A stretch of 36,075 nt of DNA from an uncultured Eubacteriales bacterium (GTDB taxonomy: Bacteria; Bacillota; Clostridia; Oscillospirales; Oscillospiraceae), in contig CABRZL010000014.1 of assembly GCA_902475435.1 (NCBI GenBank), positions 1 to 36,075 on the forward strand. Reading direction: 5' to 3'. Positions 1-7,487 of this stretch are shown here, one piece after another; the stretch's first letter is position 1; every line of letters starts with the position of its first letter. Made by a program: the position numbers and the translations under genes. Below the pieces are notes generated by a model. The model did not search any database and was not told the origin of the DNA. It saw only the letters and a list, made by a program, of their open reading frames with translations.

Positions 1-3000
1 ACCGCAGTATTTTCGGACAAACATCCTCCATATTGCCCCAACACTCTTGAAAAACACAGGAGTTCTATGGTTCCGGTGTCATCCTCCAATGTTACATATG
101 CCATCAGTGAATTGTTTTTTGTTGTCTTACTCTTTACTTTCGTAACCACACCCGCAATTGCCACCGTTTGCCCGTCCTGAAATTCCCCTGTCTCCGCTTC
201 CCCAAAGGACTCCATAATGGCTCCAATGGACACTGCCCCAACCTGCTGTACCTTATCTCGATAATCGTCCATAGGATGGCCAGACATATACAGTCCTGTG
301 GTTTCTTTTTCCATATTCATTTTCTCACGGGCAGATAATTCCGGAATATTCGGCAACGGTACTGACTGCGGCTTTGTTTCCTCTGAATCCAGCAGATCAA
401 ACAGGCCAATCTGCCCCTCCAAATTTCGTTTCCTGCTATCAGCTACAGCGTTCATCACCAATTCATATACTTTCAGCAACTGGCTGCGATATACGCCAAA
501 ACAATCCATAGCTCCGCACTTAATAAGGTTTTCCACAGTTCGCTTATTGAGATCTGTATCGGAGAGTCTCTGGCAAAAATCTTCCAAAGACATATACGGG
601 CCATGATTTTCCCGCTCTTCCATCAGTTTTTTCACAAAGCCTGTGCCAATATTTTTAACCGCTCCAAGCCCAAAGCGAATTCCCTTTTCACTGACGGCAA
701 ATTGATCGTCAGATTCGTTGACATCCGGCGGCAACACCGCAATATTCAGCTCTTTGCATTCCGCAATATATTCGGAAATTTTCGTTGTGCTGTCCAACAC
801 TGACGTCATCAACGCCGCCATATACTCTTTAGGAAAATGACACTTCAAATACGCGGTCTGATACGCCACAAGAGCATAACACACAGCATGCGCCTTATTG
901 AAGGCATAGGATGCAAAATCCAAGATTTGGTCATAGATTTCATTGGCTGCCTGTTCCGTTACCCCGTTCTTCACTGCGCCGCAGATGTTCCGTTCCGGAT
1001 CTCCATACACAAAAGTTTGCCGTTCTGCCTCAATAACCGCCTGTTTCTTCTTGGAAATAGCCCGGCGAATGTTGTCCGCCTGAGGCAGACTGTAACCGCC
1101 TAATTTTTGAAAAATATCAATAACCTGCTCCTGATAGACCATGACACCGTACGTAACAGAAAGAATTGGCTCCAGCATAGGATCCAGATATTGAACCTGC
1201 TTTGGATTGTGCTTATTTGCAATAAACTTAGGGATTGCATCCATCGGGCCGGGCCGATACAGAGCAATAATTGCGGTGATATCCTCAATGCTCTGAGGAT
1301 GCAGCCCCACACATACGCCCGTCATTCCCGTCGATTCCATCTGAAACACTCCGGACGTGCGGCCGGTGGACAGCATTTCATAGGTAGCGGCATCATCATC
1401 CGGGACTTTATGAATATCAAAGTCCGGCTCCCGTCTGCGGATCATTTTTTCCGCATCGTCAATCACCGTCAAATTTCGAAGCCCCAAAAAATCCATTTTT
1501 AAGAGTCCAAGCTCTTCTACCGTAGTCATAGTATACTGGATCACAACAGTATCGTCATTTTTTGCAAGCGGAACATAGCGATAGACCGGCTCCTTGGTAA
1601 TCACCACTGCCGCCGCATGCGTGGAAGTATTTCTAGGCATTCCTTCTACTTCCATTGCAGTGTCAATCAGTTTTTTTACTCTTTCATCCGCCTCATAAAG
1701 CGTTTTAAGTTGAGTCGACATTTTTAAAGCGTCTGCCAACGTGATATTGAGCGTTCCCGGTACCAGTCGAGCTACCTGATCCACCTCTGCGTAACTCATC
1801 CCCAACGCCCGGCCCACATCTCTCACTGCGCCTTTCGCTTTCATTGTACCAAAGGTAACAATTTGGGCCACATTGTCTTTTCCGTATTTTTCAGTGACAT
1901 AGTCAATAACCTCTTGCCGCCGGTTCACACAGAAATCAATGTCGATATCCGGCATGGTGATCCGTCCGGGATTCAAAAACCGTTCAAAGTATAAATTATA
2001 CTTCAGCGGGTCCATATCCGTAATATTCAAGCAATAGGATACCATGCTGCCCGCGGCACTGCCACGGCCAGGCCCTACCGGAATCCCATTATTTTTTGCA
2101 TATGCTACATAATCCGCCACAATCAGAAAATAATTGACGAATCCCATCTTTCGAATCATTTCCATCTCATAGGCAAGCTGTTGTTTTTCTTTCTCTCCAC
2201 CACGGGGATAACGGCGGGCAAATCCATCCCAGCAAAGCTTTTCAAAATATTGATCGTTCGTATAACCTTCTGGCGGGAAAAAATCAGGCAAATGATATTG
2301 TCCGAATTTAAAATCCACCTGGCACATCTCTGCAATCCGCGCGGTATTTTCCAAAGCTTCCCGGTCTTCTGGGAACAACTCCGACATTTCTTCCTCGCTC
2401 TTAATATAAAACTCTTCTGTTTCGAACTTCATCCGGTCCGGATCATCCACCGTCTTCTGCATCTGAATGCACATAAGCACATCCTGCATCTGCGCATCGG
2501 CCTTGGTAATATAGTGCGCATCATTCGTCACAACCATAGGGAGCCCGGTTTCCCGGGCAATACGCCGAAGGCCCCGATTCACTGCAGGTTGCTTGTCATA
2601 GCCATGATCCTGCATTTCCAAATAAAAATGATCCGGTCCAAAAATGGCAGCCATCCGCTTCGCCGCCTTCAGCGCTTCATAATAGTTGTCTTGCAAAATC
2701 TTCCTTGGCAATTCCCCTGCCAGGCAGGCAGACAGAGCGATAAGCCCCTCGTGATGTTTCTCCAGGAGCTCATAATCCACCCGAGGCTTACTGTAAAAAC
2801 CGTCTAAAAACGCTTGAGACACCATATAACATAGATTTTGATAGCCAGTCATATTCTCACATAACAGCACCAAATGATAACTCTCATTATCAATACCATG
2901 TACTCGATCATGCCGGGTTCTGGGCGCCACATATACCTCACAACCAATAATAGGCTTGATCCCAGCGGCCTTTGCAGCCTTATAAAAATCTATCACACCA

Positions 3001-3134
3001 TACATTGCCCCGTGATCGGTGATGGATACGGCTGTCTGGCCCAATTCTTTGACTCGCGCTATAAGCTTTTCAATACGGCATGCACCGTCAAGCAGGCTAT
3101 ATTCTGTATGCACATGAAGATGGACAAAGGCCAT
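1..3134 (-). CDS. dnaE: DNA polymerase III alpha subunit, DnaE type (3' end outside window)
   Basis: Catalytic subunit of the replicative polymerase. About 1044 codons are visible and the C-terminus runs off the left edge; the family is usually about 1150 residues. The N-terminus carries the PHP domain, starting MAFVHLHVHTEYSLLDG with its metal-binding histidines. The polymerase core follows, with GPGRGSAAGS near residue 355 and the catalytic acidic motif PDIDIDF near residue 395. The helix-hairpin-helix part comes later, and an OB-fold (VAIAGVVTKVKS) begins just before the cut. The domain order is that of DnaE, not PolC, and no 3'-5' exonuclease domain is inserted in PHP. The ATG at 3134 is preceded by a GGAAAGGAAG-type ribosome site. 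It is the last visible gene of the murB-rapZ-yvcK-whiA-NUDIX run, 18 bases after the NUDIX gene. Identification is firm; only the end is unknown. Confidence 0.97.
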   Translation of the reverse strand, partial: MAFVHLHVHTEYSLLDGACRIEKLIARVKELGQTAVSITDHGAMYGVIDFYKAAKAAGIKPIIGCEVYVAPRTRHDRVHGIDNESYHLVLLCENMTGYQNLCYMVSQAFLDGFYSKPRVDYELLEKHHEGLIALSACLAGELPRKILQDNYYEALKAAKRMAAIFGPDHFYLEMQDHGYDKQPAVNRGLRRIARETGLPMVVTNDAHYITKADAQMQDVLMCIQMQKTVDDPDRMKFETEEFYIKSEEEMSELFPEDREALENTARIAEMCQVDFKFGQYHLPDFFPPEGYTNDQYFEKLCWDGFARRYPRGGEKEKQQLAYEMEMIRKMGFVNYFLIVADYVAYAKNNGIPVGPGRGSAAGSMVSYCLNITDMDPLKYNLYFERFLNPGRITMPDIDIDFCVNRRQEVIDYVTEKYGKDNVAQIVTFGTMKAKGAVRDVGRALGMSYAEVDQVARLVPGTLNITLADALKMSTQLKTLYEADERVKKLIDTAMEVEGMPRNTSTHAAAVVITKEPVYRYVPLAKNDDTVVIQYTMTTVEELGLLKMDFLGLRNLTVIDDAEKMIRRREPDFDIHKVPDDDAATYEMLSTGRTSGVFQMESTGMTGVCVGLHPQSIEDITAIIALYRPGPMDAIPKFIANKHNPKQVQYLDPMLEPILSVTYGVMVYQEQVIDIFQKLGGYSLPQADNIRRAISKKKQAVIEAERQTFVYGDPERNICGAVKNGVTEQAANEIYDQILDFASYAFNKAHAVCYALVAYQTAYLKCHFPKEYMAALMTSVLDSTTKISEYIAECKELNIAVLPPDVNESDDQFAVSEKGIRFGLGAVKNIGTGFVKKLMEERENHGPYMSLEDFCQRLSDTDLNKRTVENLIKCGAMDCFGVYRSQLLKVYELVMNAVADSRKRNLEGQIGLFDLLDSEETKPQSVPLPNIPELSAREKMNMEKETTGLYMSGHPMDDYRDKVQQVGAVSIGAIMESFGEAETGEFQDGQTVAIAGVVTKVKSKTTKNNSLMAYVTLEDDTGTIELLCFSRVLGQYGGCLSENTA

Positions 3135-3152
3135 GTTTTATCTTCCTTTCCT

Positions 3153-3569
3153 TTACGAGTCCTTTTGTTCTGTCCGAAGCTGCATCCATTTTTCCGCAGC
3201 CCGAAGCGTCCTTCTATCATTTTCAAAGGTCAACGCCCGAAGCGCGGCATGATAGGGAAGCTCCAGCACCTTTAAAAACTCCTCCGGGTTCCGATGCGCT
3301 TTTTGCTGGTAGTACACAGCCAGAAAATATACTACACGCTTACTGTTACCGTTTGGCAGTTGATATACCACGGTCCTTCGAAATCCCGGCACTAATTTTG
3401 CCGTTACACAGGTTTCCTCCTGGATTTCTCTTAGGGCCGTTTCCCGCTCGCTTTCCCCCGACTCCATATGCCCCTTTGGCAGCCCAATGTAGCTGCCTTT
3501 TACTAACGCATAATATCGCAAGCCGTCTTTTTCCGTGACAACCACCGCACCACAGGATTTTTCCCACAT
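3153..3569 (-). CDS. NUDIX hydrolase (YvcI-like by position)
   Basis: A 138-residue NUDIX pyrophosphohydrolase. The NUDIX box lies at about residues 33-55: GHMESGE, then REIQEET. The glycine normally near the end of the box is replaced by cysteine (ETCV). The family cleaves nucleoside diphosphates linked to another group. The short length and the start KSCGAVV recall diadenosine tetraphosphate-type hydrolases, but the substrate is unknown. I chose the ATG at 3569 because AGAGGAAA lies just upstream. An upstream in-frame start at 3605 would overlap the end of whiA and lacks a better site. It lies 16 bases after whiA and 18 before dnaE. In Bacillus subtilis a NUDIX gene, yvcI, sits beside yvcJ-yvcK-whiA, so the association is conserved while the gene order differs. 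Confidence 0.9.
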   Translation of the reverse strand: MWEKSCGAVVVTEKDGLRYYALVKGSYIGLPKGHMESGESERETALREIQEETCVTAKLVPGFRRTVVYQLPNGNSKRVVYFLAVYYQQKAHRNPEEFLKVLELPYHAALRALTFENDRRTLRAAEKWMQLRTEQKDS

Positions 3570-3585
3570 TTTCCTCTGCCCTCTT

Positions 3586-4479
3586 TCACTGCTTGCTTCG
3601 CGCAATCAGGCACCGCATCCGATGACTAATGGCGGGCTTACTCACCGGTGGAACCACCATAGCGGCCAATTCCGACAATGTCGCCTCCGGATACTCCTCC
3701 CGAAGTCGTGCAGTTTGCTGAAGCTTTTCAGGGAGCTGATCAAATTTCCCACTCTCCCGCAGAATACGGATCGCCGCCAGCTGCTGTTGTGCTGCATCTA
3801 CAGCCTTCGAAAGATTCGCAGTATCACAGTTTACCCGTCGATTAACCTCATTCCGGATTTCCTTTTCCATTTTAGCCTGAATAATCTTCATAGCACATAG
3901 CGGTGCTCCGATCATCGTAAGAAAATCCACAATTTGATCGCTCTGTTTCAAATAGAGCACCCCGCTGCCAGTCCGCTGGGTATCTTTGGGCTCAAACCCC
4001 AATTCCTGCAAAATACTCCTCACTTCATCGCTGACTTTTAAATGTCCTGTCACCAATTCCAAATGATATCGCTTGTCCGGATCTGTGACGCTTCCTCCCG
4101 CTAAAAATGCGCCGCGTATAAAACTCTGTCTACAGCAATTTTCCTCCAACACAGCCAAATTGACGTGCAGCGCCATACTTTCGTGTTCCAACCCAAACGC
4201 CGAGAAAATGATATCAATTTTACTCCTATCATTGATAACAAAAATATATTTCCCAATTTGCTCCAGATCGGGAAGCTGGTCAAATTCCACGCCAAACGTC
4301 CGACGAAACAGCCGAGGAATCCGCTCTGCAAAATACCGGTTCTCCGTAATAATACGAATCTCTCGCTTTGAAAACGTATTACAATAGAGCAAAATCCCAT
4401 AACATTCCGCCTTGCGGCAACATTTTTTCTCCGGGAGATTTCGGCATACTTCCTCCCGTACTTCTGATGCAAACGACAT
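3586..4479 (-). CDS. whiA: DNA-binding protein WhiA
   Basis: A 297-residue WhiA. These proteins combine a degenerate LAGLIDADG homing-endonuclease fold with a C-terminal helix-turn-helix, and affect sporulation genes in Streptomyces and cell division in Bacillus. The N-terminus is MSFASEVREEVCRN. FIRGAFLAGGSV at about residues 120-131 is the endonuclease-like signature, with no sign of nuclease activity in this family. The segment YPEATLSELA...PPVSKPAISHRMRCL at about 262-290 is the conserved C-terminal helix-turn-helix. The ATG at 4479 follows a perfect AGGAGG at the right distance; the frame stays open upstream, but that part is not WhiA-like. It lies 10 bases after yvcK, the usual partner. 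Confidence 0.97.
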   Translation of the reverse strand: MSFASEVREEVCRNLPEKKCCRKAECYGILLYCNTFSKREIRIITENRYFAERIPRLFRRTFGVEFDQLPDLEQIGKYIFVINDRSKIDIIFSAFGLEHESMALHVNLAVLEENCCRQSFIRGAFLAGGSVTDPDKRYHLELVTGHLKVSDEVRSILQELGFEPKDTQRTGSGVLYLKQSDQIVDFLTMIGAPLCAMKIIQAKMEKEIRNEVNRRVNCDTANLSKAVDAAQQQLAAIRILRESGKFDQLPEKLQQTARLREEYPEATLSELAAMVVPPVSKPAISHRMRCLIARSKQ

Positions 4480-4489
4480 GGGTATCCTC

Positions 4490-5518
4490 CTATCTGAGGT
4501 AATGTTCCCGTCGGAGCTTATTCCGTCCATACTGATGCCATAAATCCATAATCGCACGAGCCAAAAGCATGGAATCATGACGAGCATATTCACTGCTCTC
4601 CGACAGCAGAGGCGCCATATAAAGCTTCACACCCTGTGCCTCTACCATTTCTCGATCCACTTCCATGACGCCTGCGCCCTCTCTGAAATACTCCTCACGC
4701 AGGTGTTCTGGAACTGGACTGGAATTTGCCAAACAGGCGTCTACCATCCCCGGCGCACCGTGCCGCAGCAATTCCCGCAGATGATCTGACGCAGTGTATC
4801 CCTCGGTTTCTCCATCCTGCGTCATTAAATTCATAATCATAATCTTGTATCCCCGCGCATTTTTTACCGCTTCGGTGATACCGTTGACCAGGAAATTCGG
4901 AATAATACTAGTATATAAGCTTCCAGGCCCTATTAAAATCAGATCTGCCCGTGCAATCGCTTCTAAACTCTCCGGAAACGCCTCCGGATGTTCCGGCGTC
5001 AAGACCACCCGACAAATACGTTTCCTCGTTTCCTTTTTGTGATAAAATATTGCGCTTTCTCCAAAAACCGTAGAGCCATCGTCAAACTGTGCCTGTAGGT
5101 GAACGTCAGCTTCCGTCACCGGCAGCACCTTACCTGTAATCGCCAAGACTTCACCCATACGTCGTACCGCTTCCGCAAAAGATCCGCAAATCCCATTGAG
5201 CGCCGCCAATAGCAGGTTTCCAAAGTTCTGTCCTGTCAGAGATCCCTCCGCAAATCGGTAATTCATAAGCTGTTCCATCATTGGCTCTGTGTTGGCCAAC
5301 GCCAGTACGCAATCTCGGGCATCCCCCGGCGGAAGCATTCCCAGATCCTGCCGCAGCATTCCACTGCCCCCACCGTCATCGGCCATCGTGACAACGGCCG
5401 TAATATCCCTTGAATATTTTTTCAGACCTCTGAGCATGGTAGAAAGGCCGTGACCGCCACCAATGGCAACAATGCGTGGGGCGCCGCCGGGAGAATAAAG
5501 TCTTATTTCCTCTTCCAT
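4490..5518 (-). CDS. yvcK: YvcK/GluA family protein (CofD-like fold)
   Basis: A 342-residue member of the YvcK (YbhK/CofD-like) family. In B. subtilis it is needed for growth on gluconeogenic carbon sources and for correct peptidoglycan synthesis, and it binds UDP-sugars. The glycine-rich motif GGGHGLS lies at residues 20-26 and ADDGGGSG at 46-53, where TDDGGSSG is more usual; PPGDARDC follows. Full length. The ATG at 5518 has GGAGG five bases upstream. It sits between rapZ (13 bases upstream) and whiA (10 bases downstream), the canonical order in Firmicutes. Probably cytoplasmic or close to the membrane; no membrane segment is seen. Confidence 0.96.
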   Translation of the reverse strand: MEEEIRLYSPGGAPRIVAIGGGHGLSTMLRGLKKYSRDITAVVTMADDGGGSGMLRQDLGMLPPGDARDCVLALANTEPMMEQLMNYRFAEGSLTGQNFGNLLLAALNGICGSFAEAVRRMGEVLAITGKVLPVTEADVHLQAQFDDGSTVFGESAIFYHKKETRKRICRVVLTPEHPEAFPESLEAIARADLILIGPGSLYTSIIPNFLVNGITEAVKNARGYKIMIMNLMTQDGETEGYTASDHLRELLRHGAPGMVDACLANSSPVPEHLREEYFREGAGVMEVDREMVEAQGVKLYMAPLLSESSEYARHDSMLLARAIMDLWHQYGRNKLRREHYLR

Positions 5519-5531
5519 GGTATCCTCCGTT

Positions 5532-6392
5532 TTATCCGCGATTTACATCCCGGTGATTTACAACCGTAGGATATCCACGTTTGGCCACATACTCCCCAAG
5601 TTCCTTGGCCACTGCAACAGATCGATGCCGTCCTCCGGTACACCCTACGGCTATGACCAGAGACGTCTTTCCTTCCTCAAAGTAGAGTGGCAGAGAAAAA
5701 GCCAGCAAATCTTCCAGTTTTGTAAAATAGTCTCTGGTCTGCTGATAGGAAAACACAAAATCCCGTACTTCCGGCATAAGCCCGCTTTTTGGCCTCAAAT
5801 CTGCAATATAATACGGATTTGGCAAAAAACGTACATCAAACACCAGATCTGCATCCATTGGCAGCCCATATTTAAACCCAAAAGACAAAATATTTACCAC
5901 CATAGCCCGCTGCGGCGTATCTCCCTCAAACAATCGAATCAGCTCGCTCCGCAGCCGGCCCGTAGTCAGAGACGTAGTATCAATAATAAAATCTGCACGT
6001 TCCCGCACTCGAGCCAAAAGCTGTTTCTCTTTCTGAACAGCTTCTGCAAGCGGAGTGCCGTCCCGGCTCAGCGGATGAGATCTCCGGGTCTCTTTATAAC
6101 GTTTGATGATCGTCTCCGGCTCCGCCTCCACAAAGACAATGGAATATTCGCACCCCATAGTATCCAATGCATCAAGGCTGCCTAACAGCCCCTCAAAGTT
6201 CTGCCCTGCCCGCACATCGCTAACCAGTGCCACCCGCTCAAAGCGTCCGGTCGTTGCCAAACATATCTCTGCAAATTGTTGAATCAGTTCAGGCGGAAGG
6301 TTGTCCACGCAGTAATATCCCAAATCCTCCAGTGTGGAAGCCGTGCGGCTTTTCCCTGCACCAGATTGGCCTGTAACGATTAAAAAACGCAT
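5532..6392 (-). CDS. rapZ: RapZ/YvcJ family nucleotide-binding protein
   Basis: A 286-residue P-loop protein of the RapZ family. In Escherichia coli RapZ is an RNase E adaptor controlling glucosamine-6-phosphate synthase through small RNAs and binds GlcN6P. In Bacillus, YvcJ hydrolyses nucleotides and affects competence. The Walker A motif GQSGAGKS lies at residues 8-15. The conserved stretch DLVFDVRFLPNPYY is near the middle, and the C-terminal CTGGRHRSVAVA motif, part of the sugar-phosphate site in RapZ, is intact. Its ATG overlaps the murB stop codon by one base (TAATG), and its ribosome site GGAGGTGA lies inside murB, so the two are probably translationally coupled. Confidence 0.96.
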   Translation of the reverse strand: MRFLIVTGQSGAGKSRTASTLEDLGYYCVDNLPPELIQQFAEICLATTGRFERVALVSDVRAGQNFEGLLGSLDALDTMGCEYSIVFVEAEPETIIKRYKETRRSHPLSRDGTPLAEAVQKEKQLLARVRERADFIIDTTSLTTGRLRSELIRLFEGDTPQRAMVVNILSFGFKYGLPMDADLVFDVRFLPNPYYIADLRPKSGLMPEVRDFVFSYQQTRDYFTKLEDLLAFSLPLYFEEGKTSLVIAVGCTGGRHRSVAVAKELGEYVAKRGYPTVVNHRDVNRG

Positions 6393-7309
6393 TAGCGTTT
6401 CACCTCCATGACGCGGACCTCAGGTTCCAGTCGTACACCGCTGTTCTTGTAAACTGCATCTTCCACTTTTTGCATCAGTTCCAACACATCCCGGCAAGTA
6501 GCTCGACCGCGATTGATTACAAAGCCGGCATGTTTTTCACTGACTTGTGCGCCTCCTACAGTAAGTCCTTTCAGTCCGGCCTGCTCAATCAAGGCCGCCG
6601 CATATCCCACCTCAGGCCGTTTAAACGTACTTCCTGCCGACGGATACTCCAACGGTTGAGAGTTTCTTCTCCGGCTCATGAGTTCAGACATTTTAGCCCG
6701 GATTTCATCTCTATCTCCGTTTTGGAGTCGGACTCGCACCCGGAGAATCACACAGTCTTCCTCCATAAAGCGGCTATGTCGGTAGCCCATCTCCAGGTAC
6801 TCTGAGGGAATCTCCTCCACTGTGCCATTGGGATACATGACCGTCACAGCTGTCACCACCTGTTTCATTTCCCCGCCGTAGGCGCCCGCATTCATATAGA
6901 CTCCGCCGCCTACAGTCCCCGGGATACCATGGGAAAACTCCAGCCCGGAAAAGCCTCGTTCCATAGCAAATGTTGCCAACCGAGCCAGCGTGACTCCGCT
7001 CTGTGCCTCCAATATGCCATCACCCAGATCCCGAATCCCGTTGAGGCCTGTCTTGGTCTCAATAATCATAGTGTCAAGTCCGTCATCTGGCGGAAGCACA
7101 TTAGTTCCGGCACCCAAGACCATAGGGAATACATGATACTGCTTACTCAATCGGAAAATCTCTCCTACCTGTTCTTCGGATTCGGGAAACACCATCACCG
7201 CCACTGGACCGCCAATTTGGAACGACGTATGGCGGCACATCAGCTCCCCCTGTTTTAGCGGTATCCCAATCAATTGCAATTTGGTAATCAGTTCGCGCAA
7301 ATGTTCCAT
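6392..7309 (-). CDS. murB: UDP-N-acetylenolpyruvoylglucosamine reductase (MurB)
   Basis: MurB reduces UDP-GlcNAc-enolpyruvate to UDP-MurNAc with NADPH and FAD, the second committed step of peptidoglycan synthesis. The 305-residue protein shows HTSFQIGGP at residues 27-35 and GAGTNVL at 66-72, both FAD contacts. Y176-R177 lie in YRHSRF, the proton-donating serine in SAGSTF is about S227, and the active-site glutamate is in LEPEV, about E295. The layout is that of the shorter type II enzymes. The ATG at 7309 is preceded by GGAG six bases upstream. A TTG further upstream at 7327 has no ribosome site. It is the first gene of the murB-rapZ-yvcK-whiA-NUDIX-dnaE run, with a good promoter just upstream. 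Confidence 0.97.
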   Translation of the reverse strand: MEHLRELITKLQLIGIPLKQGELMCRHTSFQIGGPVAVMVFPESEEQVGEIFRLSKQYHVFPMVLGAGTNVLPPDDGLDTMIIETKTGLNGIRDLGDGILEAQSGVTLARLATFAMERGFSGLEFSHGIPGTVGGGVYMNAGAYGGEMKQVVTAVTVMYPNGTVEEIPSEYLEMGYRHSRFMEEDCVILRVRVRLQNGDRDEIRAKMSELMSRRRNSQPLEYPSAGSTFKRPEVGYAAALIEQAGLKGLTVGGAQVSEKHAGFVINRGRATCRDVLELMQKVEDAVYKNSGVRLEPEVRVMEVKR

Positions 7310-7345
7310 AATAAGCTCCGTTTCCAAAAGGGTATATTTATTTTT

Positions 7346-7374
7346 ATTGTATCACAGCTTTCCTCTGTTGTCAC
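7346..7374 (-). promoter_or_regulatory. Promoter of the murB-dnaE operon
   Basis: On the minus strand, -35 GTGACA (7369-7374) and -10 TACAAT (7346-7351) are separated by exactly 17 bases. Each matches the sigma-A consensus at five of six positions. The expected start is near 7339, giving a leader of about 30 bases before the murB ATG. Confidence 0.75.
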
Positions 7375-7444
7375 GAACTTCCGAAAGCCTTCATCCCAGT
7401 ATACGAAGAAAATGCCCCCGACATGCAAATCCGCAGGAAACATC

Positions 7445-7480
7445 AATAGCCCCACTGCAGAAATCTGCAGTGGGGCTATT
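7445..7480 (-). terminator. Hairpin after ileS, probable transcription terminator
   Basis: A perfect 16-bp inverted repeat (7445-7460 with 7465-7480) with a 4-base loop, starting 7 bases after the ileS stop codon. The stem is GC-rich in its centre. The base run after the stem on the minus strand is not a clean T tract (ATTGATGTTTCC), so termination may be partial or factor-assisted. It separates the miaB-ileS run from the murB promoter. Confidence 0.7.
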
Positions 7481-7487
7481 TGTCCTG

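Noticed and set aside
2181..2807. Long open reading frame on the plus strand inside dnaE
   Set aside because: The minus-strand frame is unmistakable DnaE. The plus-strand frame shows no family signature or plausible composition and is a shadow of the coding strand.
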